Positions 25,371-35,079 of a stretch of DNA of 64,000 nucleotides are shown here, one piece after another. The stretch is from Chitinophagaceae bacterium (lineage in GTDB: Bacteria; Bacteroidota; Bacteroidia; Chitinophagales; Chitinophagaceae): positions 310,001 to 374,000 of the forward strand of contig JADJLJ010000002.1 of NCBI GenBank assembly GCA_016710165.1. The letters run 5' to 3'. The stretch's first letter is position 1; each line of letters begins with the position of its first letter. The position numbers were made by a program, and so were the translations under genes. The notes under the pieces were generated by a model. The model saw nothing but the letters and a program-made list of their open reading frames with translations, was not told where the DNA came from and did no database searches.

Positions 25371-26408
25371 ATGACATTTGGAATTTTAGGAAGCGGCAGC
25401 TGGGGTACTGCACTGGCAAAGATCTTAACGGATAGCGGAAATGTCATTTACTGGTGGAACCGCAGCGAGGCACACATTCAGCACATTCTTGCCCGCCACC
25501 ATAATCCGCAATATTTATCGAGTGCCCATCTTGATGTAACCAGGCTGAAACTTTCCACCAATGCTGCAGAAGTTATTGAAAATAGCGATTGTGTGGTGAT
25601 CGTTATCCCTTCAGCCTATGCCGTCAGGGCCCTGGATGGTTTGAACAGGGATATTTTTGCAGGGAAAAAAGTGATATCGGCCATCAAAGGCATACTGCCC
25701 GACCAGAACCTGCTGCTGAATGAATACCTGAAAAATGAATTTGCCGTTGAATTGAGAGATTATTTCACCGTACTGGGCCCATGCCATGCCGAGGAAATAG
25801 CCGCCGAAAAATTATCATACCTCACGTTTACGGGCATTGATGAAAAGACAGCCCATGAAATTGCTGCCTGTTTCAGAACGCCGTATCTGAATACCGTTGA
25901 GAATAATGATATCTACGGGGTTCAGTTTGCAGCAGTGCTGAAGAACATTTATGCCGTTGGGGCCGGTATTGCACATGGGCTCGATTACGGGGATAATTTC
26001 CTGAGTGTACTGATCGCAAACAGTGCCGACGAAATGGCGGGGTTTTTGAAAAGGGCCGGCATAAAAAATATAGAAGTGGGGCATACTGATGCCCGGCAAC
26101 CCACAGAAGAGCATCGCTCAAATAATTATGCCGCATCCGTTTACCTGGGCGACCTGCTGGTTACCTGTTACTCCCTCCACAGCCGTAACCGGGCCTTTGG
26201 GAATATGATCGGCAAGGGATATTCTGTAAAAGCGGCCCAGTTGGAAATGAGCATGGTGGCGGAAGGTTATTATGCCAGTAAATGTATTCACACGATCAAC
26301 CAGCAAATAAAAGCCGATATGCCCATTGCCGAAACCGTTCATAAAATATTATGGGAAAACCTGCCTGCCGCCGAAGGATTTAACAATATTGAATTGGCGC
26401 TGGTGTAA
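25371..26408 (+). CDS. gpsA: Glycerol-3-phosphate dehydrogenase [NAD(P)+]
   Basis: Reduces dihydroxyacetone phosphate to sn-glycerol 3-phosphate for phospholipid synthesis; 345 residues. The N-terminal dinucleotide fold reads FGILGSGSWGTALAKIL, then VIVIPSAYAVRAL, and the catalytic lysine block is AAVLKNIYAVGAGIAHGLDYGDN (split near 180-205). The C-terminal helix bundle has the expected SRNRAFG segment. It follows acpP-fabF-rnc on the same strand, a lipid-synthesis neighbourhood. Confidence 0.96.
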   Translation: MTFGILGSGSWGTALAKILTDSGNVIYWWNRSEAHIQHILARHHNPQYLSSAHLDVTRLKLSTNAAEVIENSDCVVIVIPSAYAVRALDGLNRDIFAGKKVISAIKGILPDQNLLLNEYLKNEFAVELRDYFTVLGPCHAEEIAAEKLSYLTFTGIDEKTAHEIAACFRTPYLNTVENNDIYGVQFAAVLKNIYAVGAGIAHGLDYGDNFLSVLIANSADEMAGFLKRAGIKNIEVGHTDARQPTEEHRSNNYAASVYLGDLLVTCYSLHSRNRAFGNMIGKGYSVKAAQLEMSMVAEGYYASKCIHTINQQIKADMPIAETVHKILWENLPAAEGFNNIELALV

Positions 26409-26423
26409 AAACGGGTTAACTTT

Positions 26424-26558
26424 ATGGGAGAAAATAAGATCATGCCATTCTCCTTCTCAAATATCAGCGCTTCGGTTTTGATCTTTATGGTTGTTTGCCT
26501 GACCATTGCAGAGATCGTTAAACATCTGCGAAAGAGTTACCGGCATTCAGAAAAATAG
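26424..26558 (+). CDS. Small single-pass membrane protein, unknown
   Basis: A 44-residue frame starting MGENKIMPFSFSNISASVL, with one hydrophobic helix (about residues 15-31, ASVLIFMVVCLTIAEIV) and a basic tail KHLRKSYRHSEK, so a cytoplasmic C-terminus is likely. It begins 15 bases after gpsA and its last 12 bases overlap the 3' end of the convergent hemW gene. Support is limited to hydrophobic pattern and spacing. Confidence 0.5.
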   Translation: MGENKIMPFSFSNISASVLIFMVVCLTIAEIVKHLRKSYRHSEK

Positions 26559-27680
26559 GTCCGCCGCTATACCATCAGCAAAAAATTTTCCTTTGTTTGT
26601 CAAAATAAGACAGTTATTTTCAATCGTTAGTTTTCCGGAGTTTTTGTATTTATTACCTGCTGCTTTCAGCGTATTGCTTTTTTCTTCCCCAAATACCTTG
26701 CTCACATGCGCCAGGTCCAGCCCCTCCCTTGTTCTCAACGATGTCATTATGTATTCGTTCAGCTGTTGTATTTCAGTCAGTGTTTCTTCCTCAAAGGGGA
26801 TCACCCCTTTTTCTACAGATTGAATGTACAGGGCGTTATTGGAGATATTCCACCTGCGTTTATTTCCGTCAAATGAATGTGCTGCCGGGCCAAAACCATA
26901 ATAGGTTGCCCCGGACCAGTAACTGCTGTTGTGTTTGCTGCGGAAGCCCGGTTTTGCAAAATTGCTTATCTCGTAGTGTTCATATCCTGCCTGTTCCATG
27001 GCATCCAGCAGCATCCGGAAATGCCTGGCCTGTTTATCGGCATCCACCGGTTCTTTTTTTTGCAGGGCTATCATTTTATCAAGGGCTGTCCGGGGTTCAA
27101 CGGTTAACGCATAGCAGGAGATATGCGGTATGTTCCTGTTGATAAGGATGTTCATGTTTTTTTTCCAGTCATCATCGCTTAACACGGGCGAGCCATAGAT
27201 CAGGTCGGCAGAAAAATTACTGAAACCGGCATCCCGGATCTTATCAATGCAGGAAAGTGATTCAGCCGCATGGTGAACCCGGTTCATCCATTTCAGTTCT
27301 TCATCCTGGAAACTCTGGATGCCCACACTCAGGCGGTTTATGCCAAGCGATCGCCATTGCGCCAGTTTCCCATCGTTGATATCGTCCGGGTTTGCTTCCA
27401 GCGTAGTTTCAATATCGGGTGTAAAAACAAAACGTTCCTGCAACGCCTGGATGATCCGTTTCAGGTCATCGGCAGAAAGTATGCTGGGCGTACCGCCTCC
27501 AAAATAAAGGGTGGAAATTTTTTCTTCCCCTTGAAGGGATGGATACAGGTCCGTGCGTCGTATTTCCTTCAGCATTGCTTCCACCATATTTTCCTTTTGT
27601 GACAGCGAAGTTGAAAAATGGAAATTGCAATAGTGACATGCCTGCCTGCAAAAAGGGATATGTATGTAAATGCCCGGCAA
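26547..27680 (-). CDS. hemW: Radical SAM heme chaperone HemW (coproporphyrinogen-oxidase-like)
   Basis: A 377-residue radical SAM protein of the HemN-like group. The cluster motif C-x3-C-x2-C is at Cys11, Cys15 and Cys18 (PFCRQACHYCNF). Other landmarks are YFGGGTPSIL (near 60), LEANPDD and RLSVGIQSFQDEEL (near 115-135). It is shorter than true HemN and lacks its N-terminal extension, fitting HemW, which binds and delivers heme rather than oxidising coproporphyrinogen. It is divergent from the Omp85 gene. Confidence 0.92.
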   Translation of the reverse strand: MPGIYIHIPFCRQACHYCNFHFSTSLSQKENMVEAMLKEIRRTDLYPSLQGEEKISTLYFGGGTPSILSADDLKRIIQALQERFVFTPDIETTLEANPDDINDGKLAQWRSLGINRLSVGIQSFQDEELKWMNRVHHAAESLSCIDKIRDAGFSNFSADLIYGSPVLSDDDWKKNMNILINRNIPHISCYALTVEPRTALDKMIALQKKEPVDADKQARHFRMLLDAMEQAGYEHYEISNFAKPGFRSKHNSSYWSGATYYGFGPAAHSFDGNKRRWNISNNALYIQSVEKGVIPFEEETLTEIQQLNEYIMTSLRTREGLDLAHVSKVFGEEKSNTLKAAGNKYKNSGKLTIENNCLILTNKGKFFADGIAADLFF

Positions 27681-27737
27681 AGATTTCTGATTTAAGTCCC
27701 GGTTAGTATCGGGATAATATTTTAGATTTGATCATTA

Positions 27738-29564
27738 ATGACCCCTGTTAAATCAATACGTTGTAAAATTCTTTTTCCTGTATTGCTGAGCACAGGGTTG
27801 ATGCTGGTTTTTTTTCATTCCTCCGCCCAGGTTACAAAAACCTCTTCCTGGCTATTACAGGTGCAACTTGTTGACAAAGATAGCTCCTTTAGCCGGCAGC
27901 CTTTAAAATTACAAACCAGCTTCGCCGGCAAACTGCTATGCAGCAATTATGTCCGTGGATTACCGGCTTTGCTGGGTTCTAAAGGATATCCCACTGCATC
28001 GGTCGACAGTATTTTTGAATTGGAGAACCATACGGTCATTCACTTGTTCTTAGGCAAAAAGTACCAGTGGATAAAATTGAAGCCTGACGGAATTGAAAAA
28101 ACGGCCATGGACGAAAGCCGTTTCCGGGAAAAGGATTATGCCGGTAAACTGCTTAATATCCGGCAATTGGTATCGCTGCAGCAACGGCTGCTGGATTACT
28201 ATGAAAAAAATGGCCATCCCTTCGCTGAGATATTTTTAGACAGCATCCGCCTGGATGATGATAAAATGGAGGCGCTGCTGAGAGCCAGGAAAGGACCCCA
28301 GTACCATATTGACAGCATACGGGTTTTTGGAAAAGCCAGGATCTCAAAAAATTTTCTCCGTCATTACCTGGATATTTCCAACGGAAGCCTCTACAACAAG
28401 TCAAAACTGGAGCAGGTAAGCAAAAGATTACTGGAACTGCCTTACCTGCAGGAAGTGCAATCCAATGATATAACGATGCTGGGTTCGGGTGCCATACTCA
28501 ATCTTTACCTGGCCCCGAGGCGAAGCAGCCAGGCGAATTTTCTTATAGGCTTTCTGCCCAATGCCAGCCAGTCAGGCAAACTGCAGCTTACTGCCGATGT
28601 GAACCTCAACCTGAAAAATGCACTGAATGGGGGAGAAACCATCTTATTGAACTGGCAGCAACTGCAGGCAAAATCTCCCAGGCTTAACCTGGGCTACCAG
28701 CAACCTTACATCTTCAATTCCTCTTTTGGTTTCGACTTTGCCTTTGACCTGTTTAAAAAGGACTCTACTTTTCTCCAGGTGAATGCACTTCTCGGGCTTC
28801 AATATCTTTTATCGGCCAGCCAGTCGGGTAAAGTATTCTTCCAATGGCAAAACAGTTTTTTGCTGGCCAATGGGGTTGACACCAACCAGGTAAAGGCAAC
28901 CAAAACACTGCCTCCCAACATTGATGTAAGTGCGGTGAACATAGGGCTGGATTACGACTGGAGTAAAACGGATTACCGGCTTAACCCGAGAAGCGGAAAT
29001 GAGCTAAAACTTACGGCGGCTGTGGGTATTAAGAATGTGAAGCGTAATAACGATATACTCAGCATCAAAGACCCTTCCTTCAATTATGCAAGCCTGTATG
29101 ATTCGCTGAAAGAACGGGCTTACCAGTTCAGGATAAAACTTTCGGCTGCACATTATTTCCCTGTAGGCAAGCAGGCTACGGTGAAAACGGCTTTAAATGC
29201 CGGGGTGTTTATCAGCCCCAGTACCTTCCGGAATGAGTTATTCCAGATTGGCGGGTATAAGCTGCTGCGTGGGTTCAGCGAAGAAAGCATTTATGCCACG
29301 CAATATGCTGTACTGACTGCAGAGTACCGCTACCGGCTCGCACTTAACTCTTTCCTGTTTGGGTTTGTAGACGGAGGCCTGGTTAAGAATAAATACCAGG
29401 CCATAAACCTGAAAAATAACTTTATCGGGGCCGGGCTGGGACTTGCCTTTGAAACCAGGTTCGGGTTGCTGAATATCAGTTATGCAGCAGGCAAACGCAA
29501 TGATGTGAAGCTGAATCTCCGGGAAGCATCCAAAATACACTTTGGATATGTCAATTACTTTTAA
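27738..29564 (+). CDS. BamA/TamA-type outer-membrane protein (Omp85 superfamily)
   Basis: A 608-residue outer-membrane protein: signal peptide over about residues 1-31 (LLSTGLMLVFFHSSAQ), at least one clear POTRA-like segment (YHIDSIRVFGKARISKNFLRHYLDI, split near 190-215) and a C-terminal beta-barrel with the Omp85 lid motif QIGGYKLLRGFSEESIYA (near 505, the VRGF-type loop) and a final aromatic strand ending GYVNYF. It is shorter than BamA, so a TamA-like or lineage-specific assembly factor is more likely than the essential BamA. The DUF4271 gene overlaps its 3' end. Confidence 0.85.
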   Translation: MTPVKSIRCKILFPVLLSTGLMLVFFHSSAQVTKTSSWLLQVQLVDKDSSFSRQPLKLQTSFAGKLLCSNYVRGLPALLGSKGYPTASVDSIFELENHTVIHLFLGKKYQWIKLKPDGIEKTAMDESRFREKDYAGKLLNIRQLVSLQQRLLDYYEKNGHPFAEIFLDSIRLDDDKMEALLRARKGPQYHIDSIRVFGKARISKNFLRHYLDISNGSLYNKSKLEQVSKRLLELPYLQEVQSNDITMLGSGAILNLYLAPRRSSQANFLIGFLPNASQSGKLQLTADVNLNLKNALNGGETILLNWQQLQAKSPRLNLGYQQPYIFNSSFGFDFAFDLFKKDSTFLQVNALLGLQYLLSASQSGKVFFQWQNSFLLANGVDTNQVKATKTLPPNIDVSAVNIGLDYDWSKTDYRLNPRSGNELKLTAAVGIKNVKRNNDILSIKDPSFNYASLYDSLKERAYQFRIKLSAAHYFPVGKQATVKTALNAGVFISPSTFRNELFQIGGYKLLRGFSEESIYATQYAVLTAEYRYRLALNSFLFGFVDGGLVKNKYQAINLKNNFIGAGLGLAFETRFGLLNISYAAGKRNDVKLNLREASKIHFGYVNYF

Positions 29565-30510
29565 GAATCTCGGCAGCAGCCTCTATTTTTGCAAATTAAA
29601 TAAGGCAGTGTTGAAGTGTTTTTTTTTATTTGGTACGGGGGTGGTCATTTTATCATCATTTGCATATGCGCAGCAGGCAGACAGTTTGCATGTTGCAGAT
29701 AGTACTGTCGTAAAAACCGATTCACTGCGGGCGGCTGTTGTAAATGATTCCATTGTCCCATTGGTCACGGCCAAACCGGTATTCAGATTACAGAACGGGT
29801 TTTTAAACTCCGAAGCCGACCCCGTTTCATTTGCGGTTGAGTATAAAAAGGAAAAAAATGAAGATTCTTTATTTTACCTGATCACCGGCATTGTTTTGCT
29901 GCTTGCCTTTTTTCGGTATTTCTATAACCGTTATTTTTCCAACCTGTTCCGGGTATTCTTCAATACTTCATTGCGGCAGAACCAGCTCACAGACCAGTTA
30001 CTGCAGGCAAAACTGCCATCCCTGCTATTCAATTTATTTTTTATCATCAGCGGAGGTATGTATGCTTATATCCTCCTTGAATATTATCATTTGGTACACG
30101 ACCGGCACAGGTGGTTGATGATAGGGGCATCCATTGCAGTAATAGGGGTAATTTACCTGCTGAAATACAGTACGCTTAAATTTACCGGGTGGATCACAGG
30201 ATTGAAGGATATTACCAATATCTATGTTTTTGTCATTTTTCTTTTCAATAAGATCATCGGTATTTTCCTGGTGCCCTTCATTGTAATACTCAGTTTTTCT
30301 GACATGGCTATTGCAAAGACCAGCGTGATCGTTTCTTTGATGTGTATCGCTGTATTCCTGCTGCTTCGTTTCTTCCGGTCATATGGCCTGCTGCAAAACC
30401 AGTTAAAAATCAGCCCCTTTCATTTTATGCTTTACATAGCAGGTATTGAGATATTACCCCTTTTACTGATATACAAGGGTTTAATGTTGTATTTGTCTAA
30501 AAATTTGTAA
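29548..30510 (+). CDS. DUF4271 multi-pass membrane protein
   Basis: A 320-residue membrane protein of the Bacteroidota-specific DUF4271 family, routinely found beside hemD. A signal-like segment (about residues 20-42, FFLFGTGVVILSSFAYA) is followed by a polar stretch rich in Ser/Asp/Val and then about six membrane segments from residue 115 on. The ATG at 29548 lies inside the upstream Omp85 gene (17-base overlap), arguing for translational coupling; a TTG two codons upstream is an alternative start. Function unknown. Confidence 0.85.
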   Translation: MSITFKNLGSSLYFCKLNKAVLKCFFLFGTGVVILSSFAYAQQADSLHVADSTVVKTDSLRAAVVNDSIVPLVTAKPVFRLQNGFLNSEADPVSFAVEYKKEKNEDSLFYLITGIVLLLAFFRYFYNRYFSNLFRVFFNTSLRQNQLTDQLLQAKLPSLLFNLFFIISGGMYAYILLEYYHLVHDRHRWLMIGASIAVIGVIYLLKYSTLKFTGWITGLKDITNIYVFVIFLFNKIIGIFLVPFIVILSFSDMAIAKTSVIVSLMCIAVFLLLRFFRSYGLLQNQLKISPFHFMLYIAGIEILPLLLIYKGLMLYLSKNL

Positions 30511-30515
30511 TTTTG
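30486..30515 (+). promoter_or_regulatory. Predicted promoter of hemD
   Basis: GTTG (30486-30489, one mismatch from TTTG) and TAATTTTG (30508-30515, exact TAnnTTTG) spaced by 18 bases, 22 bases before the hemD ATG. The element overlaps the end of the DUF4271 gene, so hemD may be transcribed both from here and by read-through. Confidence 0.45.
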
Positions 30516-30537
30516 CAATACTATTTCATAGTAAAAT

Positions 30538-31329
30538 ATGATAAAAAACGGTTCAACGCAGGCTGACAAGGCTTTCAAACCAATAAAAAGCATACTTATA
30601 ACCCAACCGAGGCCCGAAGGAGAAAAATCTCCTTATTTTGATTTGGCTAAAAAGTATGGTCTTAATCTTGATTTTCATCCATTTATAGTGGTTGAGGGTA
30701 TTCCGGCAAAAGACTTCCGTAAACAAAAGATTGATATCGGGAGTTATTCTGCTGTGATATTTACCAGCCGGAATGCCATTGATCATTTCTTCCGTATATG
30801 TGATGAAATGAAAGTGACCGTATCGCAGGAAACCAAATATTTCTGTATCACTGAAGCGGTGGCCCTTTATCTTCAAAAATTCATCCTGTACCGCAAGCGC
30901 AAGGTGTTTTACGGTGCCGATGGTACCAATAAAAGCCTCTTTGATGTTATCAATAAGCACAAGGACAATGAAAAGTTCCTGTATCCCTGCTCCGAATCCT
31001 TTGACAGTGAAATAACCAACTGGTTGAAAGGCAACAACTGTGAGTATGCTACCCCGGTTTTGTACCGCATCATCAGCAACGACATTACCAACGTGATGTC
31101 AAATGAATATGATGTTATCTGTTTTTTTACACCAGGTGGTGTAAAAAGTTTGCTGGAAAACTTTCCTAAGTTCAAACAAAACGGAACCAGGATCGGCGCT
31201 TTTGGGGTCAATACTTTTAAGGCTGCAGAAGACGCAGGCCTGGTTTTAGATATTAAGGCTCCCCAGCCCCAGGCCCCCAGTATGGTAAGCGCCCTGGAAC
31301 TTTATCTTTCCTCCCTGAAAAAGAAATAA
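30538..31329 (+). CDS. hemD: Uroporphyrinogen-III synthase
   Basis: Cyclises hydroxymethylbilane to uroporphyrinogen III in heme synthesis; 263 residues. The family is poorly conserved; support comes from the two-lobe pattern: SILITQPRPEGEKSPYFDLA at the N-terminus, SYSAVIFTSRNAIDHFF (near 75), and VICFFTPGGVKSLLENF (near 200), the last two being the paired TSxxA/TPxGV-type loops that line the cleft. It is adjacent to DUF4271, as usual in Bacteroidota, and is followed by its own terminator. Confidence 0.9.
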   Translation: MIKNGSTQADKAFKPIKSILITQPRPEGEKSPYFDLAKKYGLNLDFHPFIVVEGIPAKDFRKQKIDIGSYSAVIFTSRNAIDHFFRICDEMKVTVSQETKYFCITEAVALYLQKFILYRKRKVFYGADGTNKSLFDVINKHKDNEKFLYPCSESFDSEITNWLKGNNCEYATPVLYRIISNDITNVMSNEYDVICFFTPGGVKSLLENFPKFKQNGTRIGAFGVNTFKAAEDAGLVLDIKAPQPQAPSMVSALELYLSSLKKK

Positions 31330-31348
31330 CAATAAACATAGTTTCATC

Positions 31349-31382
31349 GGATCACCTCGCCGTGAGGCGGGTGATCCGTTTT
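31349..31382 (+). terminator. Intrinsic terminator of hemD
   Basis: GGATCACC (31349-31356) pairs with GGTGATCC (31370-31377) and CGCC with GGCG inside it, around a GTGA loop of the GNRA type, with a bulged T57 position. GTTTT follows. It is the strongest hairpin in this stretch. Confidence 0.75.
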
Positions 31383-31430
31383 GGTACTGCGGATACTGTT
31401 AATAGTTTGATATTTGTATTTTAAAATAAA

Positions 31431-33515
31431 ATGGCAACTACCGGAAAAAAGACAAACAGGCTGATCAACGAAAGCAGTCCTTACCTGATTCAGCATGCAT
31501 ATAACCCGGTTGACTGGTATCCCTGGGGAGAGGAGGCTTTGCAAAAAGCTAAGACAGAAAATAAGGTAATTCTCGTCAGCATTGGTTATTCTGCATGTCA
31601 CTGGTGCCATGTTATGGAAAGGGAAAGTTTTGAGGATGAAACGGTCGCTCAACTGATGAACGAACATTTCGTATGTATCAAGATCGACCGGGAGGAAAGA
31701 CCCGATATTGATCACATTTATATGGACGCCGTACAGGCAATTTCCGGAAGCGGTGGATGGCCCCTGAATGTATTTCTTACGCCCGATAAGAAGCCCTTTT
31801 ATGGCGGAACCTATTTTCCCCCGGTAAAAGCTTATCAGCAGTCTTCGTGGACAGATGTCCTGCATGCTGTAAAACAAGCCTGGACGGAAAGAAGGGGTGA
31901 AATGATTGATCAGGCAGAAAACTTAACAGATCATCTTCAGAGGTCCAACAGTTTTGGCGGATTTACGAATGCTGTAAAACAGCCACTAACGGATCAAAAG
32001 GCTCTAAAAGAACAACTGGATCTGATCTTTAAAAATATAATGAAGGCAGCAGACACAGCGTGGGGAGGGTTTGGTAAAGCGCCTAAATTCCCTCAAACCC
32101 AAACCATTCAGTTTTTGCTGCAATACCACCATTATACGGGAAATAAAGAAGCCCTTGGCCAGGCACTACTTTCGGTTGACAAAATGCTGCAGGGAGGGAT
32201 CTATGATCACCTGGGCGGAGGTATGGCCAGGTACAGCACCGATTATGAATGGCTGGCTCCCCATTTTGAAAAAATGCTTTATGACAATGCCCTGCTGATA
32301 AATGTACTCTGCGATGCTTTCCAGGTCACAAAAGATCCTGCTTATGAAAAAGCAATAAAACAAACCATTGGTTTTATTACAAATGAATTTAGTAACGGTC
32401 AGGGTGGTTTTTTTTCAGCACTGGATGCCGATTCCGAAGGAGAAGAAGGCAAATATTATGTTTGGCATAAAACGGAGGTGGAAGAGATACTTGGCCCCGA
32501 TACTGAAATTTTTTGTGATTTTTTTAACATATCAGAAACGGGAAACTGGGAGGGCAGGAACATACTGCGAATCTTAAAAAAAACCAGTGATTTTGCAGGT
32601 GAAAACGGGTTTGGGATTGATGAGTTCGATAGTAAAATTACTGCCTGTAAACAGCTTTTGTTGTTAAAGCGCAACGAAAGGGTAAAACCCCAGCTGGATG
32701 ATAAGGTACTGCTGGGTTGGAATGCATTGATGATAACAGCCTTGTGTAAGGCTGGCGCAGCGTTGGGAGAAAGTCAATATATTGCTTTGGCAGAAAAATG
32801 CTTTCAGTTTTTAGCCGGTAATATGCTTAAGAATAAGGAGGGTATTGAATTTCTTCATACCTGTAAAAACGGGAAGGCAGCATACCCGGCCTTTCTTGAT
32901 GACTATGCTTTTCTGATCCAGTCCTGTATTTACCTCCAGGAGACCACATCCAATAGCACCTACCTGGTTTGGGCACAAAGACTGGTTGATCATGTTACCA
33001 GCAATTTTGCTGAACCCGGGACAGGTTATTTTTTCTTTACTGGGGTGGATCAAAACGACGTAATTGTACGCAAAAAAGAAGTGTATGATGGAGCTACTCC
33101 ATCCGGAAACAGCGTGATGGCTGATAATCTATTCTATTTAGCAATCATATTTGACAGGCAGGATCTGCACCAAATAGCTGTAAAAGCACTTGATGCATTG
33201 AATGATGCCATCGTAAATTACCCGACTTCCTTCGCCACTTGGGCAACATTGATAATGAGGAAGTTATATGGTATAAAGGAGATCGTAATAGCCGGAAACG
33301 AATTCGAGGGGGGCAGGGACATGCTGCTAAGGAGTTATCTGCCCAATAAAATAGTTCAGTGTGCAGCTGCCGAAAATGTACTTTTCCCATTATTAAAAGG
33401 TAAAAATTTCAATGCAGGAATTGCTGTTTACCTATGTAAGAACCACGAGTGCCTGGCACCCGTTCATTCAGTTGAAGACCTGTATGTTCAGCTTCATATT
33501 GTGGAGAATAACTAA
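31431..33515 (+). CDS. DUF255 thioredoxin-domain protein (YyaL / SPATA20 homologue)
   Basis: A 694-residue protein with an N-terminal thioredoxin-fold DUF255 domain: SSPYLIQHAYNPVDWYPWGE near the start, the redox motif SACHWCHVMERESFED (near residue 55) and SGSGGWPLNVFLTPD (near 105). The rest is an (alpha/alpha)6 barrel resembling N-acylglucosamine epimerases, with GGIYDHLGGGMARYS (near 255) and PHFEKMLYDNALL. No signal peptide is visible, so it is cytoplasmic. The enzymatic role of the family remains unclear. Confidence 0.93.
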   Translation: MATTGKKTNRLINESSPYLIQHAYNPVDWYPWGEEALQKAKTENKVILVSIGYSACHWCHVMERESFEDETVAQLMNEHFVCIKIDREERPDIDHIYMDAVQAISGSGGWPLNVFLTPDKKPFYGGTYFPPVKAYQQSSWTDVLHAVKQAWTERRGEMIDQAENLTDHLQRSNSFGGFTNAVKQPLTDQKALKEQLDLIFKNIMKAADTAWGGFGKAPKFPQTQTIQFLLQYHHYTGNKEALGQALLSVDKMLQGGIYDHLGGGMARYSTDYEWLAPHFEKMLYDNALLINVLCDAFQVTKDPAYEKAIKQTIGFITNEFSNGQGGFFSALDADSEGEEGKYYVWHKTEVEEILGPDTEIFCDFFNISETGNWEGRNILRILKKTSDFAGENGFGIDEFDSKITACKQLLLLKRNERVKPQLDDKVLLGWNALMITALCKAGAALGESQYIALAEKCFQFLAGNMLKNKEGIEFLHTCKNGKAAYPAFLDDYAFLIQSCIYLQETTSNSTYLVWAQRLVDHVTSNFAEPGTGYFFFTGVDQNDVIVRKKEVYDGATPSGNSVMADNLFYLAIIFDRQDLHQIAVKALDALNDAIVNYPTSFATWATLIMRKLYGIKEIVIAGNEFEGGRDMLLRSYLPNKIVQCAAAENVLFPLLKGKNFNAGIAVYLCKNHECLAPVHSVEDLYVQLHIVENN

Positions 33516-33628
33516 TCATATAAACACAATATTTGCAAAATTCTGCCGTTTACACTTTTCAGGATTATAATTTGTTGAAAAAAAATTACTGATTCAACCC
33601 GAAAGCGATGTTAAATCAAAATAATCAT

Positions 33629-33636
33629 TACATTTG
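33629..33636 (+). promoter_or_regulatory. Candidate -7 box of the gldKLMN operon
   Basis: TACATTTG is an exact TAnnTTTG match 25 bases before the gldK ATG. No convincing TTTG lies at the -33 distance, so this is a partial promoter call. Confidence 0.3.
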
Positions 33637-33661
33637 CTCAATACCCTCAAAGTTAAAAACA

Positions 33662-34960
33662 ATGAAGTACAGGCTGTTCTATCTGATAGCTGTTATAGCT
33701 ATCTCATCTACAACAACCAGTTGTAAAAAATCCGGTAGCAAATCAAGTGGTGGTTATGCTACTGACAAAGGCCAACTGATCGGTGTTGCCCCCTCTTCTA
33801 AATGGAGCTTACCGAAACCTCCCGGCATGGTTTATATTCCACCAGGAACATTTCATATGGGTGCAAGTGACGAGGACCTGAGTTATGCGCTTACTGCCCG
33901 TAATAAATCTGTTTCTATCAGTGGATTCTGGATGGATGCAACGGAGATAACCAATAATGAATACCGCCAGTTCACAAACTGGGTCAGGGATTCTATCGCT
34001 GCAAAGCTTATGGGTTTTGTTAAGCAGGGTTCAGATGGAAACGAATACATCGACTGGCAGAAAGCGAGGACGATCAAGTGGGGTGATAAAGCAACCATGG
34101 AAAAAATAGATGCCATTATCGTTACGCCCGATAACCGCATATTCGGTAAAAAAGAGATTGATGCAACCAAAATAGTTTATCAATCTGAGATTTTCGACTA
34201 CAAAGCTGCTGCACAGAACAAAGATGCTACAGTACCGCGTTCTAAGTTCATCATTAAGAAAAACATACCTGTTTATCCGGACTCACTTTCCTGGGTCAGG
34301 GATTTTGCTTACTCGTACAATGAGCCAATGGCAAAAAAATATTTCAGCCACCCTGCATTTGGAAATTTCCCGGTTGTGGGTGTGAACTGGAAACAGGCTA
34401 CTGCTTTCTGCGAATGGAGAACTCATTATCTCAATGCCTACCTTGAGTCTAAGAAAAGGGCTGCTGAAGTTGACTTCAGACTTCCTACAGAGGCCGAATG
34501 GGAGTATGCTGCAAGAGGCGGACGTTCCCAGGCCGATTATCCCTGGGGTGGTTATTACCTTCGTAACAAGAAAGGTTGCTTACTGGCAAACTTCAAGCCG
34601 GGAAGAGGTAACTATCCGGAAGATGGCGGATTTTACACCGTGCGTGCTGATGCATACTGGCCGAACGATTTCGGACTATATAACATGGCAGGAAACGTAG
34701 CGGAATGGACATCTTCTTTGTATTATGAAGGCGCTTATAGCTTCCAGCATGATATGAATCCGGACATTCGTTATAATGCCAAGGAAACAGATAAACCACG
34801 TGACAAGCGTAAAGTATTACGTGGTGGAAGCTGGAAAGATGTAGGTTATCTTTTACGGACCGGAACAAGAGCTTACGAATACCAGGATACAGCAAAATCT
34901 TACATTGGCTTTCGTTGTGTAATTGATTTGCCTCCGGCTCAGAAAAAGGGCAAAAAGTAA
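33662..34960 (+). CDS. gldK: Gliding motility / type IX secretion lipoprotein GldK
   Basis: Outer-membrane-associated lipoprotein that with GldN forms the large ring of the type IX secretion system. The signal peptide MKYRLFYLIAVIAISSTTTSC ends in a lipobox cysteine (residue 21). The mature protein is a formylglycine-generating-enzyme-type (SUMF1) domain: MVYIPPGTFHMGASDEDL, FWMDATEITNNEYRQF, VGVNWKQATAFCEWR, FRLPTEAEWEYAARGG, NMAGNVAEWTSSLYYEG and VLRGGSWKDVGYLLR. The ATG at 33662 is chosen over 33608 because it starts the signal peptide. It is first of four adjacent gld genes. Confidence 0.95.
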   Translation: MKYRLFYLIAVIAISSTTTSCKKSGSKSSGGYATDKGQLIGVAPSSKWSLPKPPGMVYIPPGTFHMGASDEDLSYALTARNKSVSISGFWMDATEITNNEYRQFTNWVRDSIAAKLMGFVKQGSDGNEYIDWQKARTIKWGDKATMEKIDAIIVTPDNRIFGKKEIDATKIVYQSEIFDYKAAAQNKDATVPRSKFIIKKNIPVYPDSLSWVRDFAYSYNEPMAKKYFSHPAFGNFPVVGVNWKQATAFCEWRTHYLNAYLESKKRAAEVDFRLPTEAEWEYAARGGRSQADYPWGGYYLRNKKGCLLANFKPGRGNYPEDGGFYTVRADAYWPNDFGLYNMAGNVAEWTSSLYYEGAYSFQHDMNPDIRYNAKETDKPRDKRKVLRGGSWKDVGYLLRTGTRAYEYQDTAKSYIGFRCVIDLPPAQKKGKK

Positions 34961-35079
34961 ACAGTTTCCGAAACTAAGAACTAATGAGGGGTACCTGTAG
35001 TATTGAAAACAGGTACTCTATAACTTTTGTGTAATCAAACTTTAAATAATCCCCAGTTAAAACTTAAAATTTTTCAACC

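Noticed and set aside
31344..31877. A 177-residue minus-strand gene opposite the DUF255 gene
   Set aside because: It is antisense to the strongly conserved N-terminus of the DUF255 protein and has no recognisable domain.
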